Of a stretch of 64,000 nucleotides of DNA, positions 16,757-26,027 are shown in pieces. The notes under the pieces were generated by a model, which was not told the DNA's origin, searched no databases, and saw only the letters and a program-made list of their open reading frames with translations. Positions within the stretch are counted from its first letter, which is position 1; each line of letters begins with the position of its first letter. The DNA is from Streptomyces spororaveus (GTDB taxonomy: Bacteria; Actinomycetota; Actinomycetes; Streptomycetales; Streptomycetaceae): positions 806,001 through 870,000 of the forward strand of contig NZ_BNED01000005.1 in NCBI RefSeq assembly GCF_016755875.1, given 5' to 3'. Both the position numbers and the translations under genes were made by a program.

Positions 16757-17815
16757 GTGACGGACCGTACGGCAGCAGCGGATCATCTGGCCGGCTACGC
16801 CGACATCGTCGGCGCGGCCTGCGCCACGGGCCGCCGCCTGAGCCGCGACGAGCTCGAGTCCCGCCGGACGGAGGGCGAGCGGGCGGCGGAGGCCGGCTTC
16901 CCGTTGCGCGGCCTGATACGGGACCACCTGGCGGCGGCGCAGACCGTGCGGCCGGCCGCCCCTTCATCGTCCGACGCGCTGCTGTCCGTGGTGGAGCAGG
17001 CCGTGGACGCCTTCCTCGAAGGCTACGAGCGTGCGCAGCAGCAGGCGGTCCGTCAGGAGGAGGCCGCCCGACGTGAGTTCGTCGACGACCTCCTCTACGG
17101 TGGGAGCGACCTGGGACGCCTCGCGGAGCGGGCCGAGCGGTTCGGGCTGCGCCTGTCCCAGGCCCACGCCGTGGCCGTCGCGGCCGGGCCAGAGCCCTAC
17201 GGCGACGGCTTCCGGGTGGCCCGGGGCATCGAGACGGCCGTGCTCACCCGCTTCCCGGGCCGACAGATCCTGCTGACCACCAAGGACGGCCGGCTCATCT
17301 GCGTCGCTCCCGGGGACCAGCCGGACGTCCTGGCGTTCTTCGCCAAGCAGGCGTACGCCGCCACCGATGGCGGCCGGGTCGCCATCGGGCGCTCCCACCC
17401 GGGGGCCGGCGGGGTGGTCCATTCCTACGAGGAAGCCCTCAGCGCCCTCGACATCGCCGCGCGCATGGGGCTCGACGGGCCCGTACTGCACGCCGTCGAC
17501 CTCCTCGTCTACCCGGTCCTGACCCGTGACCGGCAGGCCATGGCAGACCTGGTGGAGAGCACGCTCGGTCCCCTGCGCACGGCGCGGGGCGGCGCCCAGC
17601 CCCTGATCGACACGCTCACCGCCTACTTCGACAGCGGATGCGTCGCCACCGAGGCCGCCCGCCGCCTGTCGCTGAGCGTGCGGGCACTCACCTACCGGCT
17701 GGAACGCATCCACTCCCTCACCGCCGCCGACCCGGCCGACCCCGCGACCCGCTACACCCTCCAGACAGCGGTGATCGGTGCCCGCCTGCTCGGCTGGCCC
17801 GGCGACGAGGGCTGA
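16757..17815 (+). CDS. PucR/CdaR-family transcriptional regulator
   Basis: A 352-residue protein from GTG 16757, preceded by GGGGG at 6-7 bases. The N-terminal half is helical (RsbT co-antagonist-like, DHLAAAQTV ... VVEQAVDAFLEGYERAQQQAVRQEEAARREFVDDLLYG). A degenerate GGDEF-like middle follows, and a C-terminal PucR-type helix-turn-helix (LIDTLTAYFDSGCVATEAARRLSLSVRALTYRLERI, about 290-330). A palindromic element 96 bases upstream also occurs upstream of the SulP gene, suggesting that it, or a partner, controls both. The gene is followed immediately by the convergent ArsB/NhaD-type permease gene. Confidence 0.85.
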   Translation: MTDRTAAADHLAGYADIVGAACATGRRLSRDELESRRTEGERAAEAGFPLRGLIRDHLAAAQTVRPAAPSSSDALLSVVEQAVDAFLEGYERAQQQAVRQEEAARREFVDDLLYGGSDLGRLAERAERFGLRLSQAHAVAVAAGPEPYGDGFRVARGIETAVLTRFPGRQILLTTKDGRLICVAPGDQPDVLAFFAKQAYAATDGGRVAIGRSHPGAGGVVHSYEEALSALDIAARMGLDGPVLHAVDLLVYPVLTRDRQAMADLVESTLGPLRTARGGAQPLIDTLTAYFDSGCVATEAARRLSLSVRALTYRLERIHSLTAADPADPATRYTLQTAVIGARLLGWPGDEG

Positions 17816-17816
17816 G

Positions 17817-19115
17817 CTAGGCGAGGGCGAAGTAGCGCAGCCACAGGTAGAGGGCGGAGAGGGCGACCGTCGCCACCGTGACCACGAGGCCGTACTTGGT
17901 GAATTCCCAGAAGCTGATGGGGTGGCGGTTGCGTTCGGCGATGCCGAGCACCACGACGTTGGCGGAGGCTCCGATGGCGGTGGCGTTGCCGCCGAGGTCG
18001 GCGCCCAGCGCGAGCGCCCACCACATCACGTGGTCGGGGTCGCCTCCCATGTCGCCGACCAGCTCGCTGGTGATCGGGGCCATGGTGGCCACGTAGGGGA
18101 TGTTGTCGATGATCCCCGAGAGGACCGCGGATCCGCCCAGGAGCACCATGGATCCGCCGAGTTCGTTCCCCCCGATCGCCTCCGCGAGGGAGCCGGCCAG
18201 GCTCCCGATGACACCGGTCTCGATCAGCGCCCCGACCATGACGAACAGCCCGGCGAAGAAGGCGAGCGTGGGCCACTCCACCTCGCCGAGGATCTCCCCC
18301 GTCTCGACCTTGGAGATCGCGATGAGCAGGCCCGCGCCGAGCAGGGCCACGACGCTCGGCTCGTAGTGCAGCACCGGGTGCAGGACGAAGCCCGCCACGA
18401 CGAGCGCGAGGACGCCGAGGGCTTGGGCCAGGAGCCGGGGTTCGGTGATCGCCTCGCGTTCGCGGAGGTCCATGAGCTCGGCCGCGCGCTTCTCGTCGTA
18501 GACGAAGTGCTTCGCGAACATCACCCGGCACAGCAGAACCAGTACGGCCACGAGCACGACGCACAGCGGGGCGAGGTGGACCAGGAAGTCGTTGAAGGTG
18601 AGCCCGGCCCGGCTGGCGATGATGATGTTCGGCGGGTCCCCGACGAGGGTGGCCGTGCCCCCGATGTTCGCGGCCAGTACTTCGGCGATCAGGAAGGGTA
18701 CGGGGGACAGCCGCAGCCGGTCGCAGACCAGCAGTGTCACGGGTGCCACGAGCAGCACGGTGGTGACGTTGTCGAGCAGAGCCGAGGCCAGCGCCGTGAT
18801 GACGATCAGCATGGCCATCACCCGGAAGGGCCGGGCCCTGGCCTTCTTCACCGACCAGATCGCCAGGTACTCGAAGAGCCCGGTCCGCCTCAGCACTCCG
18901 ACGATCATCATCATGCCCAGGAGGAGGAAGATGACGTTCCAGTCGATGCCGGTCTCATCGGAATGGAAGGCCGCGCCGTCGTCGGTGGCACCGATCGCCA
19001 GCATCAGCCCGGCCCCGCCCAGGGCCGCGGCCACGCGGTGCACCTTCTCACTGATGATCAGCGCGTACGCGCCGGCGAAGACGGCGATCGCGGCCCAGCT
19101 GTGCCAGTCGCTCAC
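17817..19115 (-). CDS. ArsB/NhaD-superfamily ion permease
   Basis: A 432-residue protein from GTG 19115, which overlaps the stop of the CBS gene (GTGA). About 11 membrane helices. Family blocks are visible: LLDNVTTVLLVAPVTLLVCDRL, then NIGGTATLVGDPPNIIIASRAGL, and in the second half IIDNIPYVATMAPI and GADLGGNATAIGASANVV, the duplicated pore motifs of the ArsB/P-protein/NhaD group. It probably exchanges sodium or another ion for protons; an arsenite role is not implied, as no arsenic genes are seen. It is the last gene of a three-gene operon with a CPA1 antiporter and a CBS protein. Confidence 0.85.
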   Translation of the reverse strand: MSDWHSWAAIAVFAGAYALIISEKVHRVAAALGGAGLMLAIGATDDGAAFHSDETGIDWNVIFLLLGMMMIVGVLRRTGLFEYLAIWSVKKARARPFRVMAMLIVITALASALLDNVTTVLLVAPVTLLVCDRLRLSPVPFLIAEVLAANIGGTATLVGDPPNIIIASRAGLTFNDFLVHLAPLCVVLVAVLVLLCRVMFAKHFVYDEKRAAELMDLREREAITEPRLLAQALGVLALVVAGFVLHPVLHYEPSVVALLGAGLLIAISKVETGEILGEVEWPTLAFFAGLFVMVGALIETGVIGSLAGSLAEAIGGNELGGSMVLLGGSAVLSGIIDNIPYVATMAPITSELVGDMGGDPDHVMWWALALGADLGGNATAIGASANVVVLGIAERNRHPISFWEFTKYGLVVTVATVALSALYLWLRYFALA

Positions 19116-19585
19116 GCCTGGTCCCCCGCGGCGAGGAAGTGCCGCATCAGGGCCGCGGCCGTCACGACCCCCACCAGACGCCCGCGCTCCTCTCCGCTGT
19201 CGCGCTCGACGACGGCGACGAGCGGGACGTGCGCGCGGGCCATCACGGCGGCGATCTGGAGCACGCCCGCGTCCGGGCCGACGTACAGGGGTTTGAACGT
19301 CCGGCGCGGCAGCCACTCCGCGACCGTCCGGCCCGCCAGCCCCTCGGCGAGCGCGTCCGCGTGCCGCTCGTCGATCACGGCGGCGAGCAGCGGGTCCTCC
19401 ATCACGTATTCGGGCACCACCTGCCCCACTACCTGGGAACCGGGTACGACGGCGTACGGGATGCCGTCGGTGTCGAGCACCAGCAGGGCGGGCAGGTTCT
19501 GCTCCGCCAGCAGCCGGGCCGCGTCGACGGCGGGGTCGTCGGTGGTCACGTGGGGGTAGGGCTCGGCGAGATCACGGGCTGGCAT
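19112..19585 (-). CDS. CBS-domain regulatory protein
   Basis: A 157-residue protein made of a CBS pair: first block HVTTDDPAVDAARLLAEQNLPALLVLDTDGIPYAVVPGSQV, second block VGPDAGVLQIAAVMARAHVPLVAVVERD ... LVGVVTAAALMRHFL. CBS pairs bind adenine nucleotides and often gate transporters. The gene overlaps the antiporter's end by 14 bases upstream and the permease start by 4 bases downstream, so the three are probably co-translated, with the CBS protein sensing energy state for one or both transporters (inference). Confidence 0.85.
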   Translation of the reverse strand: MPARDLAEPYPHVTTDDPAVDAARLLAEQNLPALLVLDTDGIPYAVVPGSQVVGQVVPEYVMEDPLLAAVIDERHADALAEGLAGRTVAEWLPRRTFKPLYVGPDAGVLQIAAVMARAHVPLVAVVERDSGEERGRLVGVVTAAALMRHFLAAGDQA

Positions 19586-20837
19586 GGTGCTTCTCCTGGT
19601 CGGGCGTGTCGCACGCGTGAGGCAGGCAGGTCTGGTTGCGGCGGTCGGGGTCGGTCGGGATGCCCGCGAGGCCGTCGACGTGGAAGAGGCGGGCGATGGG
19701 CACGTCGGTGCTGCTGTGGGCGATGATCGAGAAGGCGATGCAGACGGCGATCAGTGTGTACGCCTCCTGGCCCTGGGGAATCCCGGCCTGGAGTACGAGG
19801 AGGCCGTAGACCACCGAGGCGAAGCCCTTGGGGCCGAACCAGGCGGCGACCAGCTTCTCGCGCCTCTCGATCCGCGCGCCCAGCAGCGACACGAGCAGCG
19901 ACGCCGGCCGGATCAGCGCGATGGCCAGGACGACGGTCGCGTAGCCGCCCGCTGAAAGGTCCCCGAACAGGGCCGGGGTCAGCAGGGCGCCGAAGACGAG
20001 CAGGGCCGCGAACTTCGCGAGTTCGGCCAGCGCCTCTCCGAGGGGCTCGAAGGCGGTCTTCGCCTCCGGCGAGACCGAGGCGAGCACGGCGCCGGCGGAG
20101 AACGCCGCCAGGTAGGGGTTGGCGTGGGTCAGGTGGCACGCGGCATAGAGGATGACCCCGGTCGCCAGCGGCAGCAGCTGCTGCAGCTTCGATTCCGCAC
20201 CGAGGAGGCGCAGGCGCACCAGCCAGGCCACACCGAGCGGCAGGACGACCCCGAAGGCAAGGCCCATGGCGAGCTCCAGGGCGATCTCCCCGACGGATGC
20301 CTGCGCCTTCCCGGAGGTGGGTCCTGCGGCGGCGATCAGGATGAGGACGACCGGCAGGGCGAGGCCGTCGTTGATGCCGCTCTCCACGTTGAGCAGCTGG
20401 CGCAGCTTCGCCGGGACCTCCTTGCGGCCGACGATCGCCGAGGCAAACACCGGGTCGGTGGGGGCCAGCACGGCCCCGACCAGGAACGAGGTCGTCCAGT
20501 CCAGTCCGACGAGGTAGCGCGTGAGCAGCGCCGTGCCGGCCATCGCCAGCGGCATTCCGAGGCCCAGCGCCCTCGCGGGGTTCGTCCAGTTCCGGCGCAA
20601 TGCGGGGAGGGCGACGTGCATGCCGTCCGTGAACAGCACGGCGAACAGGGCCAGATCCGCTGTCACGCCCACGATCTCGCTGTCGGAGGTGATGTGGATG
20701 AGCCCGAGGAAACCGTCGCTGACCAGGGCCCCGCCCAACAGGAAGAGCAGCGAGGTCGACAGCACCGTACGGGCGGCGAGCCCGGACAACAGCACCGCGA
20801 CGAGCAGAGCGATACCGAACACAACGACGAGCACCAT
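19572..20837 (-). CDS. CPA1-type sodium/proton antiporter
   Basis: A 421-residue protein with about 12 membrane helices. The CPA1 hallmarks are LAPTDPVFASAIVG (about residue 125) and NVESGINDGLALPVV (about 150), including the conserved ND pair. Later helices end with RPASLLVSLLGARIERREKL and AWFGPKGFASVVYGLLVL, also typical of the family. A hydrophilic tail of about 35 residues follows. First gene of the operon with the CBS protein and ArsB/NhaD-type permease; its upstream region (20838-21039) contains AT-richer sequence (CTTTATACGTTCCTTACGG). Confidence 0.9.
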   Translation of the reverse strand: MVLVVVFGIALLVAVLLSGLAARTVLSTSLLFLLGGALVSDGFLGLIHITSDSEIVGVTADLALFAVLFTDGMHVALPALRRNWTNPARALGLGMPLAMAGTALLTRYLVGLDWTTSFLVGAVLAPTDPVFASAIVGRKEVPAKLRQLLNVESGINDGLALPVVLILIAAAGPTSGKAQASVGEIALELAMGLAFGVVLPLGVAWLVRLRLLGAESKLQQLLPLATGVILYAACHLTHANPYLAAFSAGAVLASVSPEAKTAFEPLGEALAELAKFAALLVFGALLTPALFGDLSAGGYATVVLAIALIRPASLLVSLLGARIERREKLVAAWFGPKGFASVVYGLLVLQAGIPQGQEAYTLIAVCIAFSIIAHSSTDVPIARLFHVDGLAGIPTDPDRRNQTCLPHACDTPDQEKHHASP

Positions 20838-21039
20838 GGCGTCGAGCCCCGATCTACGAAGAGAGTCATCCCCTGTTCGCCGACCAGGCTTCCCGGCACA
20901 CCAGCGGCTACTTTATACGTTCCTTACGGTTCTTTATCGGGTCCCTGACAGAAGCAGCGCCGCCGGTTCCCTGCCGGACTCCGGCATTCAGATCGAACGC
21001 GCCACGCTCTAGTCTGTGCGGGTCCCCAGAGAGGCACGA

Positions 21040-21237
21040 ATGAATGGAAACCCGGCGTTCCGCGCCCTCACCGAGTTCCGCACGGCTGTCACCGCCGTTC
21101 TCGCGGGATCCGCGTTCACCGCGGCGGGCGGCGCCATGTACGCCCTGCACCACGATGGCTTCCCGGGGTTGGCGATCGGTCTGCCCCTGCTGGCGACGGG
21201 CCTGGTCATGCTGGGGTCGGGCACGGTGAAGCGCTGA
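21040..21237 (+). CDS. two-helix small membrane protein
   Basis: A 65-residue protein from ATG 21040 with AGAGAGG about 6 bases upstream. Two hydrophobic helices (FRTAVTAVLAGSAFTAAGGAMYAL and LAIGLPLLATGLVMLGSG) separated by HHDGFPG, and a basic C-terminal KR. Similar in design to the product of 16338-16514. Convergent with the SulP gene, 34 bases apart. Function unknown. Confidence 0.6.
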   Translation: MNGNPAFRALTEFRTAVTAVLAGSAFTAAGGAMYALHHDGFPGLAIGLPLLATGLVMLGSGTVKR

Positions 21238-21271
21238 GCCCCGAGAGCCTTCGACTTCCTCGTCCGGTCGG

Positions 21272-22759
21272 TCAGTGGCCGGAGACCGAGCCCGTGAGCC
21301 GGGCGTGGAGGTCGGCGCTGGCGCGGTTGAGACCCGTGATCTCGACCGTCTTGCCGCGCGCCGCGTACTTCGTCTCGACGGCATCGAGCACGGCGACCGA
21401 GGACGCGTCCCAGACGTGCGCGTCCGAGAGGTCGATGACGACCCTGTCGGGGTCCCCGGCGTAGTCGAACCGACCGACGAGGTCGTTGGCGGAGGCGAAG
21501 AAGAGCTCTCCGGTCACTGCGTAGACGGCCGTGGACCCGTCGGGGTCGGTGACGGACGTGACCTCGGCGAAGCGGGCGACGCGCCGGGCGAAGACGACCA
21601 TGGCCGTGACCGAGCCGACGACGACCCCGACTGCGAGGTTCTGGGTCGCGACGACGCAGACCACGGTGAGCACCATGACCACGATCTCGCCGGCCGGCAT
21701 CCGGCGGAGGGTCGCGGGGGCGACGGAATGCCAGTCGAAGGTGGCGAAGCAGACCATCACCATGACGGCGACCAGAGCGGCCATGGGGATCTGGGAGACG
21801 ACCGGGCCGAACACGACACACAGCACCATCAGGAACACACCGGCGAGGAACGTCGAGAGCCGGGTGCGGGCGCCGGACACCTTCACGTTGATCATCGTCT
21901 GTCCGATCATCGCGCAGCCGCCCATGCCTCCGAAGAACCCGGTGACGATGTTGGCCACGCCCTGGCCGACGGACTCGCGGGTCTTCGAGGAACGGCTGTC
22001 GGTGATCTCATCGACCAACTGTGCCGTCATGAGCGATTCCATGAGGCCCACCAGCGCCATGGCGAAGGCATAGGGGGCGATGGTCGTCAGCGTGTCCAGG
22101 GTGAACGGGACGTCGGGCAGGCCCGGCATGGGCAGGGAACTCGGCAGTGCGCCCTTGTCGCCCACGGCGGGCACCGCGATCCCGGCAGCGACGGTGATCA
22201 CGGTGAGGATGACGATGGAGACCAGTGGCGCCGGAACCAGGGTGGTCAGCCGCGGGAAGAACACCATGAGCGCCAGACCGGCCCCGACGAGCGGGTACAC
22301 CGGCCACGGGACGTTTCTCAGTTCCGGCACCTGCGCCATGAAGATCAGAACGGCGAGGGAGTTGACGAAGCCGACCATGACCGAGCGGGGAACGAACCGC
22401 ATCAGCCTGGCCACGCCAAGCGCCCCCAGCACGATCTGGAAGACGCCTGCCAGGATCACCGCCGCGACCAGGTAGCCGAAGCCGTGCTCCCTGTTCAGCG
22501 GTGCGATCACGAGCGCCACTGCGCCCGTGGCGGCGGAGATCATCGCGCTTCGGCCGCCCACGACGGAGATGACCACCGCCATCGTGAACGAGGCGAAGAG
22601 TCCGACGGCCGGGTCCACACCGGCGATGATCGAGAACGAGATCGCCTCGGGAATCAGCGCCAGCCCGACGACGAGGCCGGCGAGCACCTCCGTACGCCAC
22701 ACTCGGGGATCGGACAGCCAGTCGGGGCGCAGGGCGCGCACGCGCGCGACAGAGGACAT
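21272..22759 (-). CDS. SulP (SLC26-type) anion transporter with STAS domain
   Basis: A 495-residue protein. ATG 22759 is preferred to a TTG 15 bases upstream. It has 10-12 membrane helices beginning TEVLAGLVVGLALIPEAISFSIIAGVDPAVGLFASF, the SulP signature region; the second half has GFFGGMGGCAMIGQTMINVKVSGARTRLSTFLAG. The C-terminal 95 residues are a STAS domain (VYAVTGELFFASANDLV ... VVIDLSDAHVWDASSVAVLDAV). It transports sulfate, bicarbonate or another anion; the sequence does not decide which. A palindromic element lies 220 bases upstream in the same orientation. Confidence 0.9.
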   Translation of the reverse strand: MSSVARVRALRPDWLSDPRVWRTEVLAGLVVGLALIPEAISFSIIAGVDPAVGLFASFTMAVVISVVGGRSAMISAATGAVALVIAPLNREHGFGYLVAAVILAGVFQIVLGALGVARLMRFVPRSVMVGFVNSLAVLIFMAQVPELRNVPWPVYPLVGAGLALMVFFPRLTTLVPAPLVSIVILTVITVAAGIAVPAVGDKGALPSSLPMPGLPDVPFTLDTLTTIAPYAFAMALVGLMESLMTAQLVDEITDSRSSKTRESVGQGVANIVTGFFGGMGGCAMIGQTMINVKVSGARTRLSTFLAGVFLMVLCVVFGPVVSQIPMAALVAVMVMVCFATFDWHSVAPATLRRMPAGEIVVMVLTVVCVVATQNLAVGVVVGSVTAMVVFARRVARFAEVTSVTDPDGSTAVYAVTGELFFASANDLVGRFDYAGDPDRVVIDLSDAHVWDASSVAVLDAVETKYAARGKTVEITGLNRASADLHARLTGSVSGH

Positions 22760-22993
22760 CGAGGAAGGGCGCAAGGGTCAGGGCCTGTCGGGCTGGGGCA
22801 CCCGCGTCGGCGGAGCGGGGTGCGCGGGAGGAGGCGGAGGCGCCGCCGAGGCTCCTCCGGATGCCTCTGGGCGGCCGACATCACCGGCGGCCGCGAAGCG
22901 GAACGGCAGCCAGGTCCATGACCACCCTGCCTCCGGAAACTCTACCCCGTGGATCATCCCGCCCTGCGAGGAGACCAGCTCGGCATCAGGAAC

Positions 22994-23021
22994 GCGTAAA
23001 GACTGCCGAAGTACGGCAGTG
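22994..23021 (-). promoter_or_regulatory. palindromic element, copy B
   Basis: On the minus strand: C-ACTGCCG, 5-base spacer, CGGCAGT, then CTTTACGC, matching the element at 16633-16660 at every position except the spacer. It lies in the 399-base intergenic stretch between the divergent SulP gene (starts at 22759) and the YqiJ-like gene (starts at 23159), 135 bases from the latter, so it could act on either. Confidence 0.65.
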
Positions 23022-23158
23022 CGGGCAGACGGCCGGGCCGGTCAGGATGGGGATCGGGGAGTCCGGGGACGGGGCGCGATGCCGAGTTCCGGAAACGGAA
23101 CGGTGTCCACCACCGTGTGGGAACTCCGTGACAACGAGGACTGACGATCGGGGGGATC

Positions 23159-23770
23159 ATGGGCGAATTCGTCGCCGCCGCGCTCGGCTTCCCCGCCGCG
23201 CTGTTCAGTGCCGCTCTGATCGTGGTCGTCGGTTTCTGGCTCCTCGTCCTGCTCGGCGGAGCCGAGCACGACAGCTTCGACGGGCACGTGCATGGCGACG
23301 CAGCGGCCGCTGGCGGCGTGCCGGTCACGGTCGTGGCTTCCCTGGTGATCGCGATCGCCTGGTTCACGAGCCTCACCGGTTCGGTGCTCGTACGTCGTCT
23401 GGACGTGCCCGCCACGGTCCGGAGCGGCCTCGCCGTCGCCGTGCTCGCCGTCGCGCTGCTCCTCTCCTGGAGTGTCACCCGGATCCTGGTGCGGCGTCTT
23501 CGGAGCCTCTTTCCCGACCTGCCACCGCCGTCCCGGCTCGACTTCGTGGGCCTGACCTGCACCATCCGCACCGGTTCGGTCTCCACGACCTTCGGCCAGG
23601 CCGAGGTCGCCGCGGCGGACGGTTCGACCGCGGTGGTCCAGGTCCGGCAGCACGGGCACGACGACCTGCGATCCGGCAGCACGGCGCTGCTGTACGCGTT
23701 CGACGAGGACGGCGAGTTCTTCTGGGTCGCGCCTTTCGATCCGGCGCTCGACCCACGCGCCACGGCCTGA
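23159..23770 (+). CDS. YqiJ/NfeD-like membrane protein with OB fold
   Basis: A 203-residue protein; ATG 23159 follows a GGGGGG run. Three hydrophobic helices (about 5-32, 58-78, 86-105) and a cytoplasmic C-terminal beta-barrel (LDFVGLTCTIRTGSVSTTFGQAEVAAADGSTAVVQVRQ) of the OB_YqiJ/NfeD kind. In bacteria such proteins pair with flotillins in one operon; here the flotillin follows 72 bases downstream. It probably anchors or modulates the flotillin assembly. Confidence 0.8.
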   Translation: MGEFVAAALGFPAALFSAALIVVVGFWLLVLLGGAEHDSFDGHVHGDAAAAGGVPVTVVASLVIAIAWFTSLTGSVLVRRLDVPATVRSGLAVAVLAVALLLSWSVTRILVRRLRSLFPDLPPPSRLDFVGLTCTIRTGSVSTTFGQAEVAAADGSTAVVQVRQHGHDDLRSGSTALLYAFDEDGEFFWVAPFDPALDPRATA

Positions 23771-23842
23771 ACCGCGCTGCTCGCCCCTCTTCTCAGTCCC
23801 TCTACTCCGCTTTCGCCACACCTTCATCGCAAGGACCTCACC

Positions 23843-25906
23843 ATGGATGCCATCTCCCTCGGCTTCGGCATACTCGTCGCCGTCGTCCTGCTCGTCGTCA
23901 TCACGTTGCTTCTGGTGGTCAGCAGGCTGTTCCGCAAGGTGGAGCAGGGCCGGGCCCTGATCATCTCCAAGACGAAGAAGGTGGACGTCACCTTCACGGG
24001 CGCCGTCGTCCTGCCGGTGCTGCACAAGGCCGAGTACATGGACATCTCGGTGAAGACGATCGAGATCCGCCGGACCGGACGGGAGGGGCTGATCTGCAAG
24101 GACAACATCCGCGCCGACATCCACATCAGCTTCTTCGTCCGGGTCAACAAGACCGTCGAGGACGTCATCAAGGTCGCCCAGGCCATCGGCACGGCGACCG
24201 CCAGCGACAAGACGGCCATCCAGAACTTCTTCGCGGCCAAGTTCTCCGAAGCCCTCAAGACCGTGGGCAAGCAGCTCGACTTCGTCGACCTGTACACCAA
24301 GCGCGAGGAGTTCCGGGACCGGATCATCCAGGTGATCGGCACGGACCTGAACGGCTATCACCTCGACGACGCCGCCATCGACTTCCTCGAGCAGACGCCG
24401 ATGACACAGCTGGACGCCGCCAACATCCTGGACGCCCAGGGCATCCGCAAGATCACCGAGCTGACGACCGTCGAGCACGTGCGCACGAACGAGTTCCAGC
24501 GCACGGAGGAGAAGGAGATCACCCGGCAGAACGTCGACGCCCGCGAGGCCATCCTGGAGCTGGAACGCCGCCAGGCCGAGGCCGAGATCAAGCAGCGCCG
24601 TGACGTCGAGACCGTCCGGGCCCGCGAGGAGGCCGAGACCGCCCGCGTGCAGGAGGAGGAGCGACTGCGCGCCCAGGGAGCCTTCCTGCGCACCGAGGAG
24701 CAGCTCGGCATCCAGCGGGAGAACCAGGCCCGTGAGGTGGCGGTCGCCGCAAAGAACCGCGAGCGGGTCATCGCGGTGGAGAACGAGCGCATCGAGAAGG
24801 ACCGGATGCTGGAGGTCATCGCGAGGGAGCGCGAGACCCAGCTGACCCGGATCGCCGCCGACAAGGAGGTCGAGACCGAGAAGCGGGACATCGCCGAGGT
24901 CGTGCGCGAGCGGATCGCGGTGGACCGCACGGTCGCCGAACAGGAGGAGTCAATCAAGAAGCTCCGCATCGTCGAGGAGGCCGAGCGGTCCCGGCAGGCC
25001 GTGGTCATCGCCGCCGAGGCCGAGGCCCAGGAGCGCCTGGTGAAGGACATCAAGGCGGCGGAGGCGGGCGAGGCGGCGGCCGTGCACCGGGCCGCCGAGC
25101 AGCTCACGCTGGCGGAGGCCCGCGTCAAGGCCGCCGAGCTCGACGCCCGCGCCAAGCTCAGGCTCGCGGAAGGCATCCAGGCCGAGACGGCGGCGCCCGG
25201 GCTGGCCGCCGTACAGGTCCGTGAGAAGGAGGCCGACGCGATCGAGAAGACCGGCCTGGCGGAGGCGCACGCCACCGAGGCACGGCTGAAGGCCCAGGCC
25301 GAAGGCACCCGGGCGCAGGCCGCCGCGGACGCGGCGATGATCGGCGAGAAGCTGAAGGCGGAGGCCGCCGGTCTGACCGAGAAGGCCGCCGCGATGGCCG
25401 CCCTGGACGAAGCCTCGCGCGGGCACGAAGAGTACCGGCTGCGGCTGGCGGCGGAGAAGGAGATCCGGCTGGCCGGTCTCGACGTCCAGCGGCAGGTCGC
25501 CGAAGCACAGGCCATGGTGGTCGCGGCCGGGCTGGAGAAGGCCGACATCAACATCGTCGGCGGCGACTCGGTGTTCTTCGACCGGCTCGTCTCCTCGATC
25601 TCGCTCGGCAAGGGCATCGACGCGTTCGTCCAGCACTCCGACACCGCGCAGGCGCTCGCCAAGCCGTGGCTGGACGGCACGTCCGACTTCACGGAGGACA
25701 TCACCCGGGTCCTCGGTTCGGTCTCGACCTCGGACGTGCAGAACCTGACCGTGTCCGCACTGCTGATGAAGCTGATGCAGGGCGGGAGCGCCCAGGCCGG
25801 GCCCTTGGGCGAGCTGCTGGAGAAGGCCGGCCAGCTGGGACTCGCCGACATGCCCCTGACCAAGCTGGGCGCCGGCCTCAACGGCTCGGCCAAGACCAAG
25901 GCCTGA
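23843..25906 (+). CDS. flotillin (SPFH/band-7 membrane scaffold)
   Basis: A 687-residue protein. An N-terminal hydrophobic helix (about 8-30) leads to an SPFH domain (about 35-200) with the block LICKDNIRADIHISFFVRVNKT. From 215 to about 530 come long Ala/Glu-rich coiled coils typical of flotillins (LERRQAEAEIKQRRDVETVRAREEAET), then a C-terminal region with an INIVGGDSVFFDRLVS block. It forms large membrane oligomers that organise other proteins. The upstream YqiJ-like gene and downstream AAA+ gene make a conserved-looking trio. Length and composition resemble YqiK-type flotillins. Confidence 0.92.
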   Translation: MDAISLGFGILVAVVLLVVITLLLVVSRLFRKVEQGRALIISKTKKVDVTFTGAVVLPVLHKAEYMDISVKTIEIRRTGREGLICKDNIRADIHISFFVRVNKTVEDVIKVAQAIGTATASDKTAIQNFFAAKFSEALKTVGKQLDFVDLYTKREEFRDRIIQVIGTDLNGYHLDDAAIDFLEQTPMTQLDAANILDAQGIRKITELTTVEHVRTNEFQRTEEKEITRQNVDAREAILELERRQAEAEIKQRRDVETVRAREEAETARVQEEERLRAQGAFLRTEEQLGIQRENQAREVAVAAKNRERVIAVENERIEKDRMLEVIARERETQLTRIAADKEVETEKRDIAEVVRERIAVDRTVAEQEESIKKLRIVEEAERSRQAVVIAAEAEAQERLVKDIKAAEAGEAAAVHRAAEQLTLAEARVKAAELDARAKLRLAEGIQAETAAPGLAAVQVREKEADAIEKTGLAEAHATEARLKAQAEGTRAQAAADAAMIGEKLKAEAAGLTEKAAAMAALDEASRGHEEYRLRLAAEKEIRLAGLDVQRQVAEAQAMVVAAGLEKADINIVGGDSVFFDRLVSSISLGKGIDAFVQHSDTAQALAKPWLDGTSDFTEDITRVLGSVSTSDVQNLTVSALLMKLMQGGSAQAGPLGELLEKAGQLGLADMPLTKLGAGLNGSAKTKA

Positions 25907-26027
25907 TCCGGATCTCCCGGCAGCCGGATCTCCCGACGGCCGGGGCCTCCGTACACCACACGGCGACTCCGGCCCGGTCCACGCCCGATCACCGCACGTC
26001 CCGCACGCACCCGCAGGGAGCCACACC

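Noticed and set aside
21275..22921. Long plus-strand His/Asp-rich frame opposite the SulP gene
   Set aside because: Composition (His, Asp, Gly, Arg runs) is that of an antisense shadow of membrane-protein codons; the SulP gene explains the region fully.
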